Notes: generated by a model from the sequence alone, not told the origin. Counted from the stretch's first letter, positions 25,668 to 37,995 are shown. The stretch is DNA of 64,000 bases from Bolinopsis microptera (GCF_026151205.1 NC_087076.1:8284902-8348901), one strand, 5' to 3'. A program made the numbers and translations.

Positions 25668-26867
25668 ATGAGCATGTTCGGTAGAAGTTGTGGTGATCTA
25701 GTGTGGGCTGAGCGGATGTTGATATCGGTTGTCACGCGTAAACACTTCCAGTATCACAAGATGGGCATAGATATGTCTCGAGCATTTGACACAATCAAAC
25801 GCCAGACTATACTTGACCTTCTTGTCAAAGCTGGATGCACAGACGACGACCTCAGGCTAGTAAGACTCCTCTTAACCAACACCATGCTCAAGGTCAGAGT
25901 GGAAGGAGAACTATCTGCTGTATTCGAGAGTCTTCTTGGGTCCTTTCAAGGTGACAGTCTCTCCGGCAAGCTTTTCACTCTTGTCCTAGCAGGAGCTCTT
26001 ATAGAACTACGCCATCGACTAGCAGAATCTCCCCCACACATACCCAATCCCCCTATTTCAAAAGAAGGTATGCCACTGGAGTCAGCGTATTCAGATGATT
26101 GTAACTTCATGAACGTGGAAAAAGAATCCTTAGAAGCTATCCTACCAATAGCTAAGGAAGTCTTCAAGGAGTTTAACCTGTTCATTAACACAGAGAAAAC
26201 AGAATTTACCCATGTTTTCCTCGCTCCTGTTGGAGAAACAATCCCTGGTCGTGATGATACCATGTTACGTGGAAATGAAGATTGGCGGAAGAGTAAGATT
26301 CTTGGGTCATTGTTGTGTAGTGAAAGTGATATAGCTGCTCGATGCATTGCTGGGAACAATGCCTTCTATAAGTTCACCAAGATCTGGTCTCAGCAGAATA
26401 TCTCCGTTACCAGAAAGATAGCAGTATACGAAGCCCAAATTGTATCAATCATCATGTACAATTGCAGTAGTTGGTGTCCTACTGCAAAGTCACTAGAAAA
26501 ACTAGACATTTGCCATAGAAAACACCTTAGATCATTACTGAACATTTATTGGCCTCATGGAACAATATCCAATGCAAACTTATACCTAAGATGTAACTCA
26601 GTTAAGCTATCAGATCGTGTCCCTAAAGCAAGGTGGAAGCTCCTAGGTCATATCTTGCGTAGTGCTGATGACTCCCCCGCTGCATTAGCGTTAAAGTTTG
26701 CTGTCACAACAAACTGTAAAGGGCGCGTCGGTGCGCATCGTAAGAATTTGTTCAAGATTATTGTGAATGATTTGACCCGTAGAGGTTTAAAACTTAACTC
26801 TTTGAATGATCTTAATAAGCTTAAGATATTAGCCGATGATAGAGTTGCTTGGAGAAACAAATTTTAA
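25668..26867 (+). pseudogene. LINE reverse transcriptase, 5' truncated
   Basis: An intact frame of 399 codons covering the later RT motifs and C-terminus of a non-LTR retrotransposon. It shows GIDMSRAFDTIKRQTILDLL (palm motif with the first catalytic Asp), SFQGDSLSGKLFTLVLAGAL, and YSDD as the catalytic box at about residues 140-143. The thumb and C-terminal region has WCPTAKSLEKLDICHRKHLR and RWKLLGHILRSADDSPA, a motif pair shared by several invertebrate LINE clades. The first finger motifs and any endonuclease are missing. The first 20 or so codons probably are not original LINE sequence. An undamaged frame suggests recent insertion. Clade not assigned. Confidence 0.85.
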
Positions 26868-28390
26868 CTCTAGCTGTCTTGATCTGTACTTATCACCATT
26901 TTAGGATGACTTGATTTCTTCTAGGGGTTTTGAATATTTTAATGGTGTAAACAGTTTCTTAATAATGTTCCATAATGATGGTGTTCTCTGTGTGTTCTTT
27001 GATATATTTTAAATTTTACTTATGTTATACGTAGTCGTACCATATTTCTTATATTATTTGTAGGTTATTAAATTGTATCTATTAAAGTTAAACGTGGGGC
27101 TCCTAGCCCGGAGCTACGGTGCGTGAGTACTGCGTGACAGCTACCGCATCTTCTCTTCTGCCGCCGAGCCAATTACTGTTTAGTGTTTATATTAACACTT
27201 CTCACTTCCAGTTAGTTAGTTCCTTTTACGATTTTCATATTTCGTTTCTCTTGACTAATGACTACCCTGAAAATATCGAACCACACCAAGCCACACTTCT
27301 GTGTGTGACTAACTTGGTCATATGTAAACACTTGACCTATAATCTATATCAGGACTTTAAAGAGACGTACTGGCTGTATTTCTTTTAAAAGTTGTCACTA
27401 CCAAGTGTTATAAACATTATAGTTTAACCATACCACTACACCTTCGTTCAACTGAACTTATATTTTTATCACTATTCCACAATATACGTATTACTCTGTC
27501 ATGTCGCTGTGCTAAATTTAACGTCCTTTTACTTCGCTAGTGCCTAGTTGTGAGGGCCGTTTTGAACGTATTAACATGGTCCAGTCATGCTTTAAAGATA
27601 AATACAGAGATGAGAACGAGAGTACATAAGCAGCAGAATGAAGAAATGAGTAAGAGGAGAAGAGAAAACTGAAAATGAGAAGCGTAAAAAAGATGAGAGG
27701 AGATTTGCAAAGAGTAAGAACAGAGTGGTAAACTAGGACTAATTTCAGTTAGATCAGGGAGCTTGATTAGAAATATTTTTACCCATGTAACCGTTGGTAA
27801 ATTCTAGTGGCCTTAATCTTGCTGTGAGGTACTAGCCACAATTTCAAGAACTCTTGGCATCGGACCAATTTGTGTAATCAAGGTTAATTTAGGCTTTAGA
27901 TACTTGGCCATGAACCGGAGTGTGGCACTAATTGTCACTCAACAGAACCAAAAGAAACGACTAATTTCTATCAAACGTCTGCCAGATCTGTCCCACTTCA
28001 AATGTTTGACGTATGCCCTTTAATTTAACACTTCTTATATGTTTTCTTAGTTTTATTTTGTGCGCTGTTTTGTGTGATTATACGGCTATTTGTACCAGGA
28101 ATCTAGAATACAATTTTGAATTTTTGAGCTTGCAAAATATTTGCAAACAGGTGCCATATTTAGTGACTTTGGAGATGTTGTTTGAGGTAGCAGAACTTCG
28201 CTAAATTAATAAATAATACTAGCTGCTTATTTTACATTAGTCGTGCGTGAACAAATATTCACTAATTATATATTTGTCTGCTCGACTAATAATAGTGATA
28301 AAATCGTTGTTGGGACAACTAATCCACTACCACGACCAAAATTGTGCCATTTAATTTGTTGTATAGTTTTTAAAATATCACCTTAATAAC
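26868..28390. other. No gene recognised
   Basis: The first 250 bp are probably the LINE 3' UTR. The remainder is AT-rich, with a purine-rich patch at 27600-27730. Short ORFs at 27119 and 28013 show no recognisable domain. Confidence 0.4.
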
Positions 28391-28394
28391 ACCA

Positions 28395-28680
28395 GAATGT
28401 GTGTGTGTCTGTGTGTCTGTGTGTCTGTCTGTCTGTCTGTCTGTCCGTGTGTAATTTCCGGTCGGTTATACAAAAAAAAACGGTAAGAGTTACGGGACTG
28501 ATTTTTTCGGTATAGTGTCGACAAAACTCTGATGAAGCCCATAGGAAATTTTTTTTTAAATCGGCCGGTGGTAAGTGGTTTAATAGATGGTTTTGTACCA
28601 CAAAATATGTTACATAAAATGGCTTGAGAAGAACGGCAAGAGTTACGGGGCTAGCTCTCTCTCTCTCTTTCTGCATAATA
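28395..28680. repeat. TGTG/TGTC microsatellite and linked repeat
   Basis: GTGTGTCT and (TGTC)n at 28398-28445, then a block ending in (CT)n at 28653-28670. GGTAAGAGTTACGGGACT near 28480 recurs as GGCAAGAGTTACGGGGCT near 28634, so the block contains a short diverged duplication. Confidence 0.8.
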
Positions 28681-29874
28681 TTATTTAGCGTATATATTAC
28701 ATGGCGTATATATTACATGGTCATATAATACTATAAACTTATTAGGGGAGGGAGTGCTCAAACGGTCTGTTTGGACTGTAGAGAGAGTTCATACTTTCAT
28801 ACGACAATGTAATGCCTGTTCACAAATATGATAGGCTGGTGTGGTGCATGGTGTTAAGGGTTAATTTCTATTGATTATTGATTAGGAATTACTATCTTTT
28901 AAGCATACTATTGGATACGTGAGGGCACTCCGAATAGAATTGCTCGCCTAATCCGGGTTTTGACTCAGCGGGTAATTACTCCTACCCTTTTTAACTGCGG
29001 CAGTGAAATCCCGGCCGTAGGCCGGGTTACACTAGTATATTTTAAAGTCACTGCAATTTTCACATTAAAAAGGTTATTGTTGGTTTGGAATTTACTTAAT
29101 ATTAGATTGATTATTAAAAATAAACACTTAACACGAACAGATGGTGATAAAGTGATAAAGTAATTAAGTTTCACCCCTAAATCATTTAAGATTTATTTGA
29201 AGAATCTGACTGCGGGAACTACTTTATGGTTATTATATGTCTGAAAATTACTTTAATTACCTCCAGTGCATGCAGTCACTCGCCAACTCACTCGCTCCAT
29301 GTTTCCTGAGAAAACTGCATCCTGGAAGATATTGCATGCAATATCTTCCAGCATTTTAATATTATATTTTAATATAACGATATATTGAAACAGTGAGCTT
29401 ATTTGTAACGCATAAAGTAAGAGGGCTTTTAAAAGATCAAGTCTAGCCCTAATTACTTACCTTAAGAGAAAATATGGGATTTTTGTCTGAAAACTGTCAC
29501 ATTTCGTACCCCAGATTAAATCCTGGTATTTGGGGATTATTTTACAAAAATGAAACCCAATATTTGAGAAAATTAAATACAAATATCTTCTCTGATCAGC
29601 TGTTTCATCTTGTAAACAATTTCTCCGCAGCCTTTGGAAGTTAGCATCAACTTAATTTATAATCATCCAGAGGGTATAGGAGACCGATAGTTTTTGTTTA
29701 CGTTATCTTCCACTACTCTCGAAAATTTACCGCCGTGGCCAATAATGTAGTGATAGAGCTTATTTTTAATGGAACGTGTCCAAAATAATTTTTAAAGCAA
29801 TTCATGATCGAATACTAGTGTCCTTTAATTATTTGATAAATCATATTTATAACTCACTATATTGATAAATTGAT
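28681..29874. other. No gene; one 28-bp perfect palindrome
   Basis: AT-rich non-coding sequence. Positions 29323-29350 form a perfect palindrome whose half is TGGAAGATATTGCA. It could be a cruciform or a binding site; nothing else was recognised. Confidence 0.5.
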
Positions 29875-30395
29875 AGTAAATCGATAAAGTCATGATTAAG
29901 GAAAATACGTGAAAAATAATTTGGGGAAAATAATGATGGTGACCTAAATTTTGGTAGTCCGACAATATGATGTTTCTTTCGAAAATCCACCGACTTTCGT
30001 ACCATTTAAATATGTTTCGTAAGGTAATTGCTATAAAGCTTTTAGTATTTCCGAAGCTGTCACGAACTAATCCTAACTAACAGCGATTCTCCGCATATTT
30101 ACTGATATCACCACTAATATCTCTCGATACTGATGGGGATAGTTCTCTGAGAGACACTGTAGTTTAAATTGTTGATGATGAGCTTTTTGATGATTACAAA
30201 ATGGAAGATTATTATTCGTTCAGAAGAGAGATATCAAAATTTGACATAAATGATTGAGGTCAGAGTATAGTGAAAATTAACAAAACAGTTTAACATAAAT
30301 GATTGATGTGAGAGTAACGTGAGACACTTGACGTTTTAATTGTATCAAAGATGTCATTAATAAACTGTTGGAGCATCTTATATAATACAGGGTGG
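29875..30395. repeat. Dispersed repeat block, copy 1
   Basis: Contains GATAAAGTCATGATTAAGGA, a CACCGACTTTCGTACC block, then AATATCTCTCGATACTGATG and GTAACGTGAGACACTTGACG. The first half is repeated at 30430-30700 and the second half at 31727-31985. No coding content. Confidence 0.8.
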
Positions 30396-30420
30396 CCCAG
30401 AAATAACTGCCCACAAGCAA
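30391..30420. other. Mariner-like terminal repeat remnant (tentative)
   Basis: The sequence TACAGGGTGGCCCAGAAATA resembles the CAGGGTGkCCCAwAAGT start of many mariner/irritans-type inverted repeats. No partner repeat or transposase was found nearby. Confidence 0.4.
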
Positions 30421-30429
30421 CCCTATATT

Positions 30430-30700
30430 AATAAGTTGATAGTAAATCGATAAAGGTCATGATTAAGGAAAATACGTGAAAAATAATTTGGGAAAAATAA
30501 TGATGGTGACCTAAATTTTGGTAGTCCGAAATATGGTGTTTCTTTCGAAAAACCACCGACTTTCGTAACCATTTAAATATGTTTCGTAAGGTAATTACTA
30601 TAAAGCTTTAAGTATTTCCGGAGCTTTCACGAACACTAATCATAACTGTCAACTGACAGCAATTCTCCGCATATTTACTAAGATCGTACTCGACATTTAT
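30430..30700. repeat. Dispersed repeat block, copy 2 (first half)
   Basis: About 260 bp nearly identical to 29875-30105, separated from it by the second half of copy 1 and the mariner-like end. Confidence 0.8.
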
Positions 30701-31506
30701 TGCTGATGTTGGTAATCCCTAATTTTAACTTGGAATATCTTCAAAATCCACGATGAGACATCTAATTAAATGGAATATCTATTGGAACTTCCATTAGATG
30801 TATAGCTTCTACTTAAAATGAGGCATGCATTAATTAAACCTTGACGGCTTGACTAATAGATATCAATCAAACGCTCGACATGGCAGACTGGTGAATTAAT
30901 TTGATTTAATTTAATCGCTGTCTTCCTTTTAAATTTGGTTATTGGTACCCTATCAACTATATTCTCTGCCGCTCTCACTTACTTACTCTTCATAATTAAC
31001 CATTTATCATTTCAATAGTGACAACAATTCAGGCAATATCTAAGAACATGTTCTGTTATACTTCTATCAGGCAAGTTTAGGGAACAATTTAGAAATAGAC
31101 AACTTCCACCAGTTGTAAGTTGTCATCGAATTTATACAGGTTTTGTGTGCTAAATATAGGCTATTGTTTATGGACTGCCGAGAAACAGGTCGTTTTTACC
31201 TGATTGTCTCTGCAGATAGGTTGACATTTAAAGTGAGGAGAAAAAATAAATTTAGGAGTGCTGGAGAATTTCCGGCTTTGTATCTACAATAAAATACATC
31301 AACACAGTCTGCAGCATAAGTTAATCTAATTGTAAAACCTCCTGAACCACTCTGCTAGTTCCTGACTATGTTGATTAAGTGTCATTTTGTTCTACTGTCA
31401 CGTTATGTTTTACAAAGACCAGAACAGTTTGGTCTCAAATCTTTGTATGGCTGAAGTAATAGTTCTATTATATATTATTTGCAAGAGTTTTTGCCAAACG
31501 TTTTTT
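30701..31506. other. No gene seen
   Basis: AT-rich non-coding sequence; no exon was recognised. Confidence 0.4.
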
Positions 31507-31722
31507 GCACCAGCACCAGCACCAGCACCAGCACCAGCACCAGCACCAGCACCAGCACCAGCACCAGCACCAGCACCAGCACCAGCACCAGCACCAGCAC
31601 CAGCACCAGCACCAGCACCAGCACCAGCACCAGCACCAGCACCAGCACCAGCACCAGCACCAGCACCAGCACCAGCACCAGCACCAGCACCAGCACCAGC
31701 ACCAGCACCAGCACCAGCACCA
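31507..31722. repeat. (CACCAG)n hexanucleotide array
   Basis: About 36 uninterrupted copies of a 6-bp unit. Because the unit length is a multiple of three and lacks stops, all frames stay open (Pro-Ala, Ser-Thr, His-Gln and, on the other strand, Gly-Ala and Val-Leu). None of these is taken as a gene. It abuts the duplicated block at 31727-31985. Confidence 0.95.
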
Positions 31723-31726
31723 CTAA

Positions 31727-31990
31727 TAGTAATATCTCTCGTTACTGATGGAGATAGTTTTCCGAGAGACACTGTATTTTAAATTAAGTATTATAAATAA
31801 GCTGCAGTACTTGTAGTAATATTGTAATTCTTGATGATGAGCTGTTTGATGATTACAAAGAAAGATATAAAAATTAACAAATGAAACAGTTTGACATAAA
31901 TGATCGAGGTGAGAGTAACGTGAGACACTTGACGTTTTAATTGTATCAAAAATTTCGTTAATAAATTTAAACTGTTGAAGCATCTTATAT
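31727..31990. repeat. Dispersed repeat block, copy 3 (second half)
   Basis: Matches about 30110-30375, including GAGAGACACTGTA and GTAACGTGAGACACTTGACG. The CACCAG array lies exactly where the first half would join. Confidence 0.8.
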
Positions 31991-32091
31991 TATAATATCT
32001 GCTTATTTAAAATACTTCAACAGTTTATCAATTGAATAAGTACCACTTATTAATTCATAACAAACCTTTCGTATAAGCAGTTATATTGACG

Positions 32092-34583
32092 ATGTTGACT
32101 CGCATTCTCATTATTGGGGACAGTCAAGTAGAATCAGCTTTAAAAACTCAAGGGTTTGGCTCCATCTTAAACGACCGATTCAGCGGCGAAGCAGATGTGA
32201 TATTAAGGTTTGTCGCTGACATTTTCTTTCCTTAATTACTGTAAAACATCATTCATCAAATATTATAAAAATCAAATGTGAACACTTTGCGTAGAACGTG
32301 AAGATAACTTTCATATTATAAATCGCGTGTTTGACTAAAAATCTTACCTGCGCCAACCTCTCTCTAGCTCTCTCCAACGAGCTACACAGCTCAAGGTTCT
32401 CCGGTAACAGGTAATCGTGCGATATTGGTTGAACCACATATAAATATAATATTGCTACCAAACGTAATCATGGATATTGAGGTGATTGCCATTACTGAGG
32501 AAATATCACGTGACTTGTTACTAGTCGTACGTGTCTAAGTATAGTGATATAGTGTATGAATTAGCTAGGAATAATGATATATCCCGACTAGTGGAACCAA
32601 GTCATAGCATGCAATTTTTAATTGTTAGCTTGCATTGTCCAAAACGCATCCCCATATTGTGAGGATAAAGTAATCACTATTTTTTCAATATTCACTTGAG
32701 AGCACATGTTATTTATTCAAAGTAGAAAAGATTAGTAATACTAATAACTTGTACTAATCAAACATATGTTTTAATATAATTTCAAACCAGGAAGTTCCCG
32801 GGTTACACAACAGAGTGGATAAAACTTCTAATAAGCAGTGTGGCTCGTAACTTGGGCTCAACTCCTGACTACGTCATCATCTTGTGTGGTAGAGACGATT
32901 GCTTGCGGAGTAAGCAAGATAAGAGACCTGTCACTCCTCCTGATAAGGTAATCTCCTCTTGGCTTGGTCTTATAATATTGGAATGATTCTTCGGAATTTC
33001 GCTGGATTGTACAACTTTCGTCTTGGTAGATTCCAAACACAAGGAAATTTTCTTGTTGGTTGGTAATATACTCAATGATGGAAGTATAGTGTATTGGCTA
33101 TGCCCCGCTTACTAGTTTAGCTCTTTCTAGTCCCCTGCTACACGGCATGTTAGTCTGACGCCTTTCGAGTATTTTTACGTCTCTCAATTCTTTTAGAGCT
33201 TTAGGGTGTCTCCTTGCTCACACAATTGTAATCCAATTAACTAACTTTAACTCAAATATATAGTAATTGTGTAAATGGTGGGTGTTTCAGTTCAGAAAGA
33301 ACCTCTACTCGTTGTCAGACAAGATAACTAATGAAGTCGACATGAGCTCTAAGCGTTTTATATTGCTTTCTCCAATTCCGGTTCATTCCGCCAGATTTGG
33401 CGAAAATGGGAGCAACACTCATGGTATTTTACCGTCATATACTAATTATTATGAATCATTACTAATTATTACAAAATTAACATCAGTGATCAGAACCAAT
33501 ATTAACTTTTAGTTTTAAGATAGCTAACATTATATAATTCCCAGGCTTGTCTATAGACGAGAGCACTATAAAGGAGTACACTAAAGAGACAGAGAAGGTT
33601 GCTAAAAGAATTGAAGGACAGTTCGTAGACACTTCTGCTTTATTAGACATTGCTCTTGATTCTAATATTGGTTGTGATGGGCTCAACCTATCTAATGAAG
33701 GTAAGTTGTAATTTCGGGGAGAAAGGGGGGACGTCGGGTGGCGGTATAATGTATGAACTCTAGATTAAAAATATCTTAGGAAAGGAAATATTAATTTATT
33801 CTTGGCCGCTGGAATCTGGATAGAGCATAATATTATGTTGATATTAAACATGTTGATTAGATGCCACCTTTCATTAAGTTTAGCTTTGTGGCGGCTTTTT
33901 CGTATTTTTATTGAACTTTTCGTACTTGCATTTCTGTGATGTAAAGTAATCTCAACTTCGATAAGTTTAAGTTTTAACTTGCCATAATAATTTATAACAC
34001 ATTTTTCGCATTGAAATATAACTTCAAGCACACTATAGTATGATGAAAACTTAAACACGTTATTAACAATATAATTCTAAATATTGATAACTTCACAGGT
34101 CACCTAAACTTGGCAGAGAAACTGATAGAACTAATTGAGTTGACAGAATCTCCCTACCCATCTTATGATAAAGTAGGCTCAAGCTTCCTCTTCCTTTTTC
34201 TATTTTGTCGATTAATATGCTTTAATTACCGAAAATATTCGTTTAAGCGTTTAGCCACACAGGAAGCGTCTAGTCATAAAATGTCGCATTATCCTTTTAA
34301 AGTTGAACTGGACAGCATGAATTTTAATTAATTATCCTAGTCCCTAGGCTTTATAGCAGAATAAAACCTTATTCGCAATTTCTATAGCTTAATCTTATAA
34401 TATTTAGTAATACGCTAACCTTTCCACCACTCACAGATAGGAAATGACTACGAGAAGGAGTTGGGAGATATAAGTAAATCTTGCAGTTTAGTCGGAGCGG
34501 AGAACATCTCCGCTTACACTTACATGTCTGCTGCTGATCAGTACTCAGCGTACGTGGGCAAGACAAGGCGAGGAAATATTTAA
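32092..34583 (+). CDS. IAH1-like: IAH1-type SGNH/GDSL esterase homologue, catalytic residues altered
   Basis: Six exons joined by GT-AG introns with matching phases: 32092-32207, 32791-32947, 33291-33423, 33545-33700, 34099-34172 and 34437-34583, giving about 260 residues against 248 in human IAH1. The family (isoamyl acetate-hydrolysing esterase 1) uses a Ser-Asp-His catalytic set in SGNH blocks. Block I is intact: RILIIGDSQVES holds the nucleophile Ser. The block II region is KFPGYTTEWIKL where relatives have GFSGYNTRWAK. Block III reads CGRDDC, with Asp in place of the usual Asn of GxND. Block V reads CDGLNLSNEG where family members have SDGLHLS, so the catalytic His is Asn. Hydrolase activity is therefore doubtful. 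The start was chosen at the ATG just before the conserved RILIIGDS strand. The last exon adds a C-terminal tail, IGNDYEKELGDIS onward, with no recognised motif. Confidence 0.85.
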
Positions 34584-34619
34584 AGACAGCACGTGAGCTT
34601 GCCGCTCAGACAATGAAGT

Positions 34620-34797
34620 CGAGGACTCTATCAGTATAATAACTATGTCTATACCAGGACTCTATCAGTATAACTATACCAGGACTCTACCAGTATAACT
34701 ATACCAGGACTCTACCAGTATAACTATACCAGGACTCTACCAGTATAACTATACCAGGACTCTACCAGTATAACTATACCAGGACTCTACCAGTATA
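34620..34797. repeat. 25-bp tandem repeat
   Basis: About seven copies of a unit carrying AGGACTCTACCAGTATAACT, starting about 40 bp after the esterase stop codon, so probably in its 3' UTR. Confidence 0.9.
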
Positions 34798-35149
34798 CCT
34801 TATCAGACCTTATTTGAACGGACATTAATTGAACGTTGGAGGTCCTAGCGTTCATTTTAATGTCCGTTCAACTAAAGTCCGTCCGTTTAAGGTCCATCCA
34901 AGTTTAAGTCCGTTGAGCTTTTTACCAAAATTATTCCACTGCGAACTCATGTGTTTAGGATATGACAACTTTTTAATTTCAGTCAACTGTAATTTCTATG
35001 ATCGGATTCGGACTAATATATAAACTATATCATTGGATCAATGAAAAACGAGTTATTATACAATCTAAATATTCTAAGTTTTTTTTTATCTCAACACTTA
35101 TTTTACTTCGGACATTCCAACAGCCACATTGTTACACAAGTGTGTAACC
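34798..35149. other. No gene seen
   Basis: Short repeated GTCCGTT/GGTCC words at 34840-34915; no exon recognised. Confidence 0.4.
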
Positions 35150-35442
35150 AGCCAATTACAGGAAGCCGAAGGATTCAATTATACATTAGGCCAGTGACGG
35201 TTAAGGTAGTGTGTACCATACTTTCTTCGCCCGACACTTTGCTGCAATGGGCAGCTCCTCATTTAACCCTCACACCCGATTTCTCGAGTATTTGGCTGAG
35301 TGGACCGGGGGGCTGCATAGACCACTCAGGATCCTTAGCTGAGCGTCGACGACGCTCACCCCACGGCTAGTGACAGAGTCGGGAATCGAACCTGGTACCT
35401 CAAGCAATACCAGGAGGATTAACCAACTGAGCCACTAAGCCG
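35150..35442 (-). mobile_element. tRNA-derived SINE
   Basis: On the minus strand the element starts CGGCTTAGTGGCTCAGTTGG, with a pol III A box (TGGCTCAGTTGG). A B box (GGTTCGATTCC, about 35382-35392) follows at tRNA-like spacing, then a non-tRNA body. The tRNA fold is not kept well enough for a functional tRNA call. The 3' limit is uncertain; the body may end near TTGAATCCTTCGGCTTCC (about 35160-35180). Confidence 0.75.
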
Positions 35443-35716
35443 TTGAGTAAGTAAGGGTTGACATAATGTCATTATGGCATGATCACTTTCTTGATCTTCA
35501 GCTTCCTCGTTCACTTCTTCAGAGTTATTATTTAGTGCTTCCACATCTTGTAAAATTTTACACTGAGATGCAAGACCGAGGTGGTCAAATTAAAAATAGT
35601 TTTTAAAGACTAAGAGCAGGTATTACTTGAGTTGACATACGTTGCATGCCATTTTTGGGATACGTAACATGTATGTCCATAAAATGCAATTACTATATAA
35701 TTATAAATAGGATTTT

Positions 35717-35829
35717 ACTAATTCACTCGCCAGCGCGCTATCACGTGTTTTTAATGCCGTGATTTCATTGGTCACCTCTATACCGCGCATTGTTTGTGAC
35801 AGCAAACAATCCATGGCGAGTGAATTAGT
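35717..35829. mobile_element. 113-bp MITE-like hairpin
   Basis: Perfect 16-bp inverted ends (ACTAATTCACTCGCCA and its complement) enclose about 80 bp that include CACGTG and GTGACAGCAAACAA. No coding capacity. The size and ends fit a MITE, but no second copy is present to confirm it. Confidence 0.5.
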
Positions 35830-36111
35830 GAAACCGTTATAAATACTAGCGTGGTTCGATCTCAGAAACTTTGTTCGCAGACTGACGCTGAAATTTATTA
35901 TTATATGTGTAAAGTACGTACGATCATACGAGTAAATTGAAAAGTCTGACTCATTCGTACTTAATAAGCCATCATCAAATAATTTAACGGGTGATACTGA
36001 TACTCGTAAAATATTTGTTCCAATTATTATCGACGAGTCCAACTCGGCGCGCGTCCTGGTAGGTTATAACATATAAATATACGACAGATAATTTGTAAAT
36101 TAATTTATTAT

Positions 36112-36690
36112 AGGGGACGAAGCTAGTAGTATTCTTTGATGTTTGAAATAAAGTTTTAATCGCATCAAAAAATATCCATCTCAACCGAAGATACAGCCGA
36201 TTTAAATATAAACAATAAAACACTTTAAACACAACGTAATTACCACAAAACTGATCAAAATGACGTTAAAACAATATTTGCACGTGCATGTGTGCATTAA
36301 AACACCGTTGCTATGAAACCTTTTGGTTGTTACCTAAATTCCAATTTTTCATCTAATTTGCACGTGGGCGGTCGTACAGACAGACAACAAAAACAATTCT
36401 CTGAATTATAGTAGAGATAGAAAACCCGTGGTCACAGGGAGAAAGCTAATAGTATTTTTTGTTGATAAGTTTCAATCGCGTCAAAAAATATCCTACACAA
36501 CCGAAGATACAGCCGATTAAAATGTTGCTCGCACTAAATAAAACACAACGTAATATCGACAAAACTGATCAAAATGCCACATGTCAATCACAAATCTTTG
36601 CACGTGTACGTGCGTGTAACAACCCCAGTTACTACGGTTACTATGCAAATTCCTATTTTTCATCTAATTTGCACGTGGGCAGAAATGAGC
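36112..36690 (+). repeat. 300-bp dispersed repeat, two tandem copies
   Basis: Copies at 36112-36420 and 36421-36690 share ATCCwnnnCAACCGAAGATACAGCC, AAACTGATCAAAATG and ATTTGCACGTGGGC. The same family lies inverted at 18113-18420. Non-coding. Confidence 0.75.
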
Positions 36691-36764
36691 AAGATCAAAC
36701 TCAAAAACAAAAGCAGTTGGATGGAGGACTTCGCCGCTTCGACGCGCCGCGCGAACTAGCATTC

Positions 36765-36845
36765 TTGCTTCGCTTGCTAGCATTCTTGCTAGCATTCTTG
36801 CTAGCATTCTTGCTAGCATTCTTGCTTCTTGCTAGCATTTTTGTT
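36765..36845. repeat. 12-bp tandem repeat (GCTAGCATTCTT)
   Basis: About six imperfect copies. The leucine-rich ORF across them is an artefact of the repeat. Confidence 0.9.
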
Positions 36846-36966
36846 TCGCGTCGATAAGTAAGTAATACCTGTATTATTAATACTAATAGTAATACCTTGA
36901 TACATCAGGTTCTTCATCCATCATCGCTTTCTGATTCTGAGTCATTATCTACAGGGTGGGCCATTG

Positions 36967-37075
36967 TATCACGTGGTGACCCCCACTGTCGCTTCACTAT
37001 ATATAGTGAAGCGACAGTGGGGGTCGAAGTGGGGGTCGAAGACTATATATAGTCTTCGACTCGATACAGTCAACA
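36967..37075. mobile_element. Small MITE, TTGTATCACG family, rearranged
   Basis: Starts TTGTATCACGTGGTGACCCC like 9131 and 13071, then folds into two short hairpins around ACTATATATAGT. Preceded by CTACAGGGTGGGCC. Confidence 0.5.
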
Positions 37076-37079
37076 GTAG

Positions 37080-37995
37080 TAGAGGCTCTTACGGGCATTG
37101 TCTGCTCGATACGCTAGGGACCCCAGATACACCTTACTAGACGTATTTTTGACCGTAGAATCGATTAAAAGTGGTTTAAAGATGATTGGACTGACTTTTT
37201 GGGGGTAAAATTGCAAAAAACCGATTTTTGGGCAAAAAATAGGCCAAAAAACCATGTTTTTTGATATTTTGAACAAGTTAATTTTGTTGGCATGTCGGCA
37301 AAACTTGCATGGAGATAGTAGTCTATGTAATAAGCGCCATGAGCTGGCACAGAATTTTTTGTCTCTGATTTTGATAAATTTGGTACCAAAAGTTGCCTCA
37401 AAGTGTGAATAATGAAAATTCACCGTGTAGCACGATAACGTCGAGCTGTATGTGGGCCTTTTGTGCATCGCAATAGTGTACAAAGGACGAAAAATGGGTA
37501 ATTTATTGCTTAAAATGCCTATAACTCCTAACATATTGAATATTTTGAAATAATTCATACAGGATCGTAATGAGCTTAGTCAGACGCAACTTTTAGTTTG
37601 CAAATTATAATATTTGAAGCACAAAAATTTTCAAAAATTTGGTCAAAATTTCACACAAGGGGGGACCCTTGTGTTCAGATTAAAAATTTTTGAAAATAAT
37701 TTTCCTTTAAATCTTAAAATATTAGTACCAAAAGTTTAGTCTCGATGAGCTTATTACGATGCCATAATAATTACGTGATAATAACTGAAAATGTGAAAGT
37801 TATAGACCAAAAACTAAAAATTTGCGCGAAAAAAGCACGCGCGACGAACAAGCGCCGTGTAGCATTTTTAGCGAAAATTGCTACACGGTGGATTTATTTT
37901 ATTCACATTTTTAGACAACTTTTGGTACCAAATTTATCGAAATCGGAGAAAAAAAGTTCTGTGATCGCGCTTGGCGCTTATTACACTAATTATAG
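37080..37995. mobile_element. Foldback element
   Basis: Arms at about 37322-37440 and 37880-37990 are reverse complements (shared core CAACTTTTGGTACCAAATTT). The flanking outer left part resembles, inversely, 5625-5690. ORFs in it mirror each other through the palindrome and are not genes. Confidence 0.6.

Noticed and set aside
31475-31782. Pro-Ala, Ser-Thr, His-Gln, Gly-Ala and Val-Leu proteins
   Set aside because: All come from one CACCAG repeat read in different frames and strands.
35370-35442. Functional tRNA gene
   Set aside because: A and B boxes are present but the stems do not pair as in a tRNA and a non-tRNA body follows; it is a SINE head.
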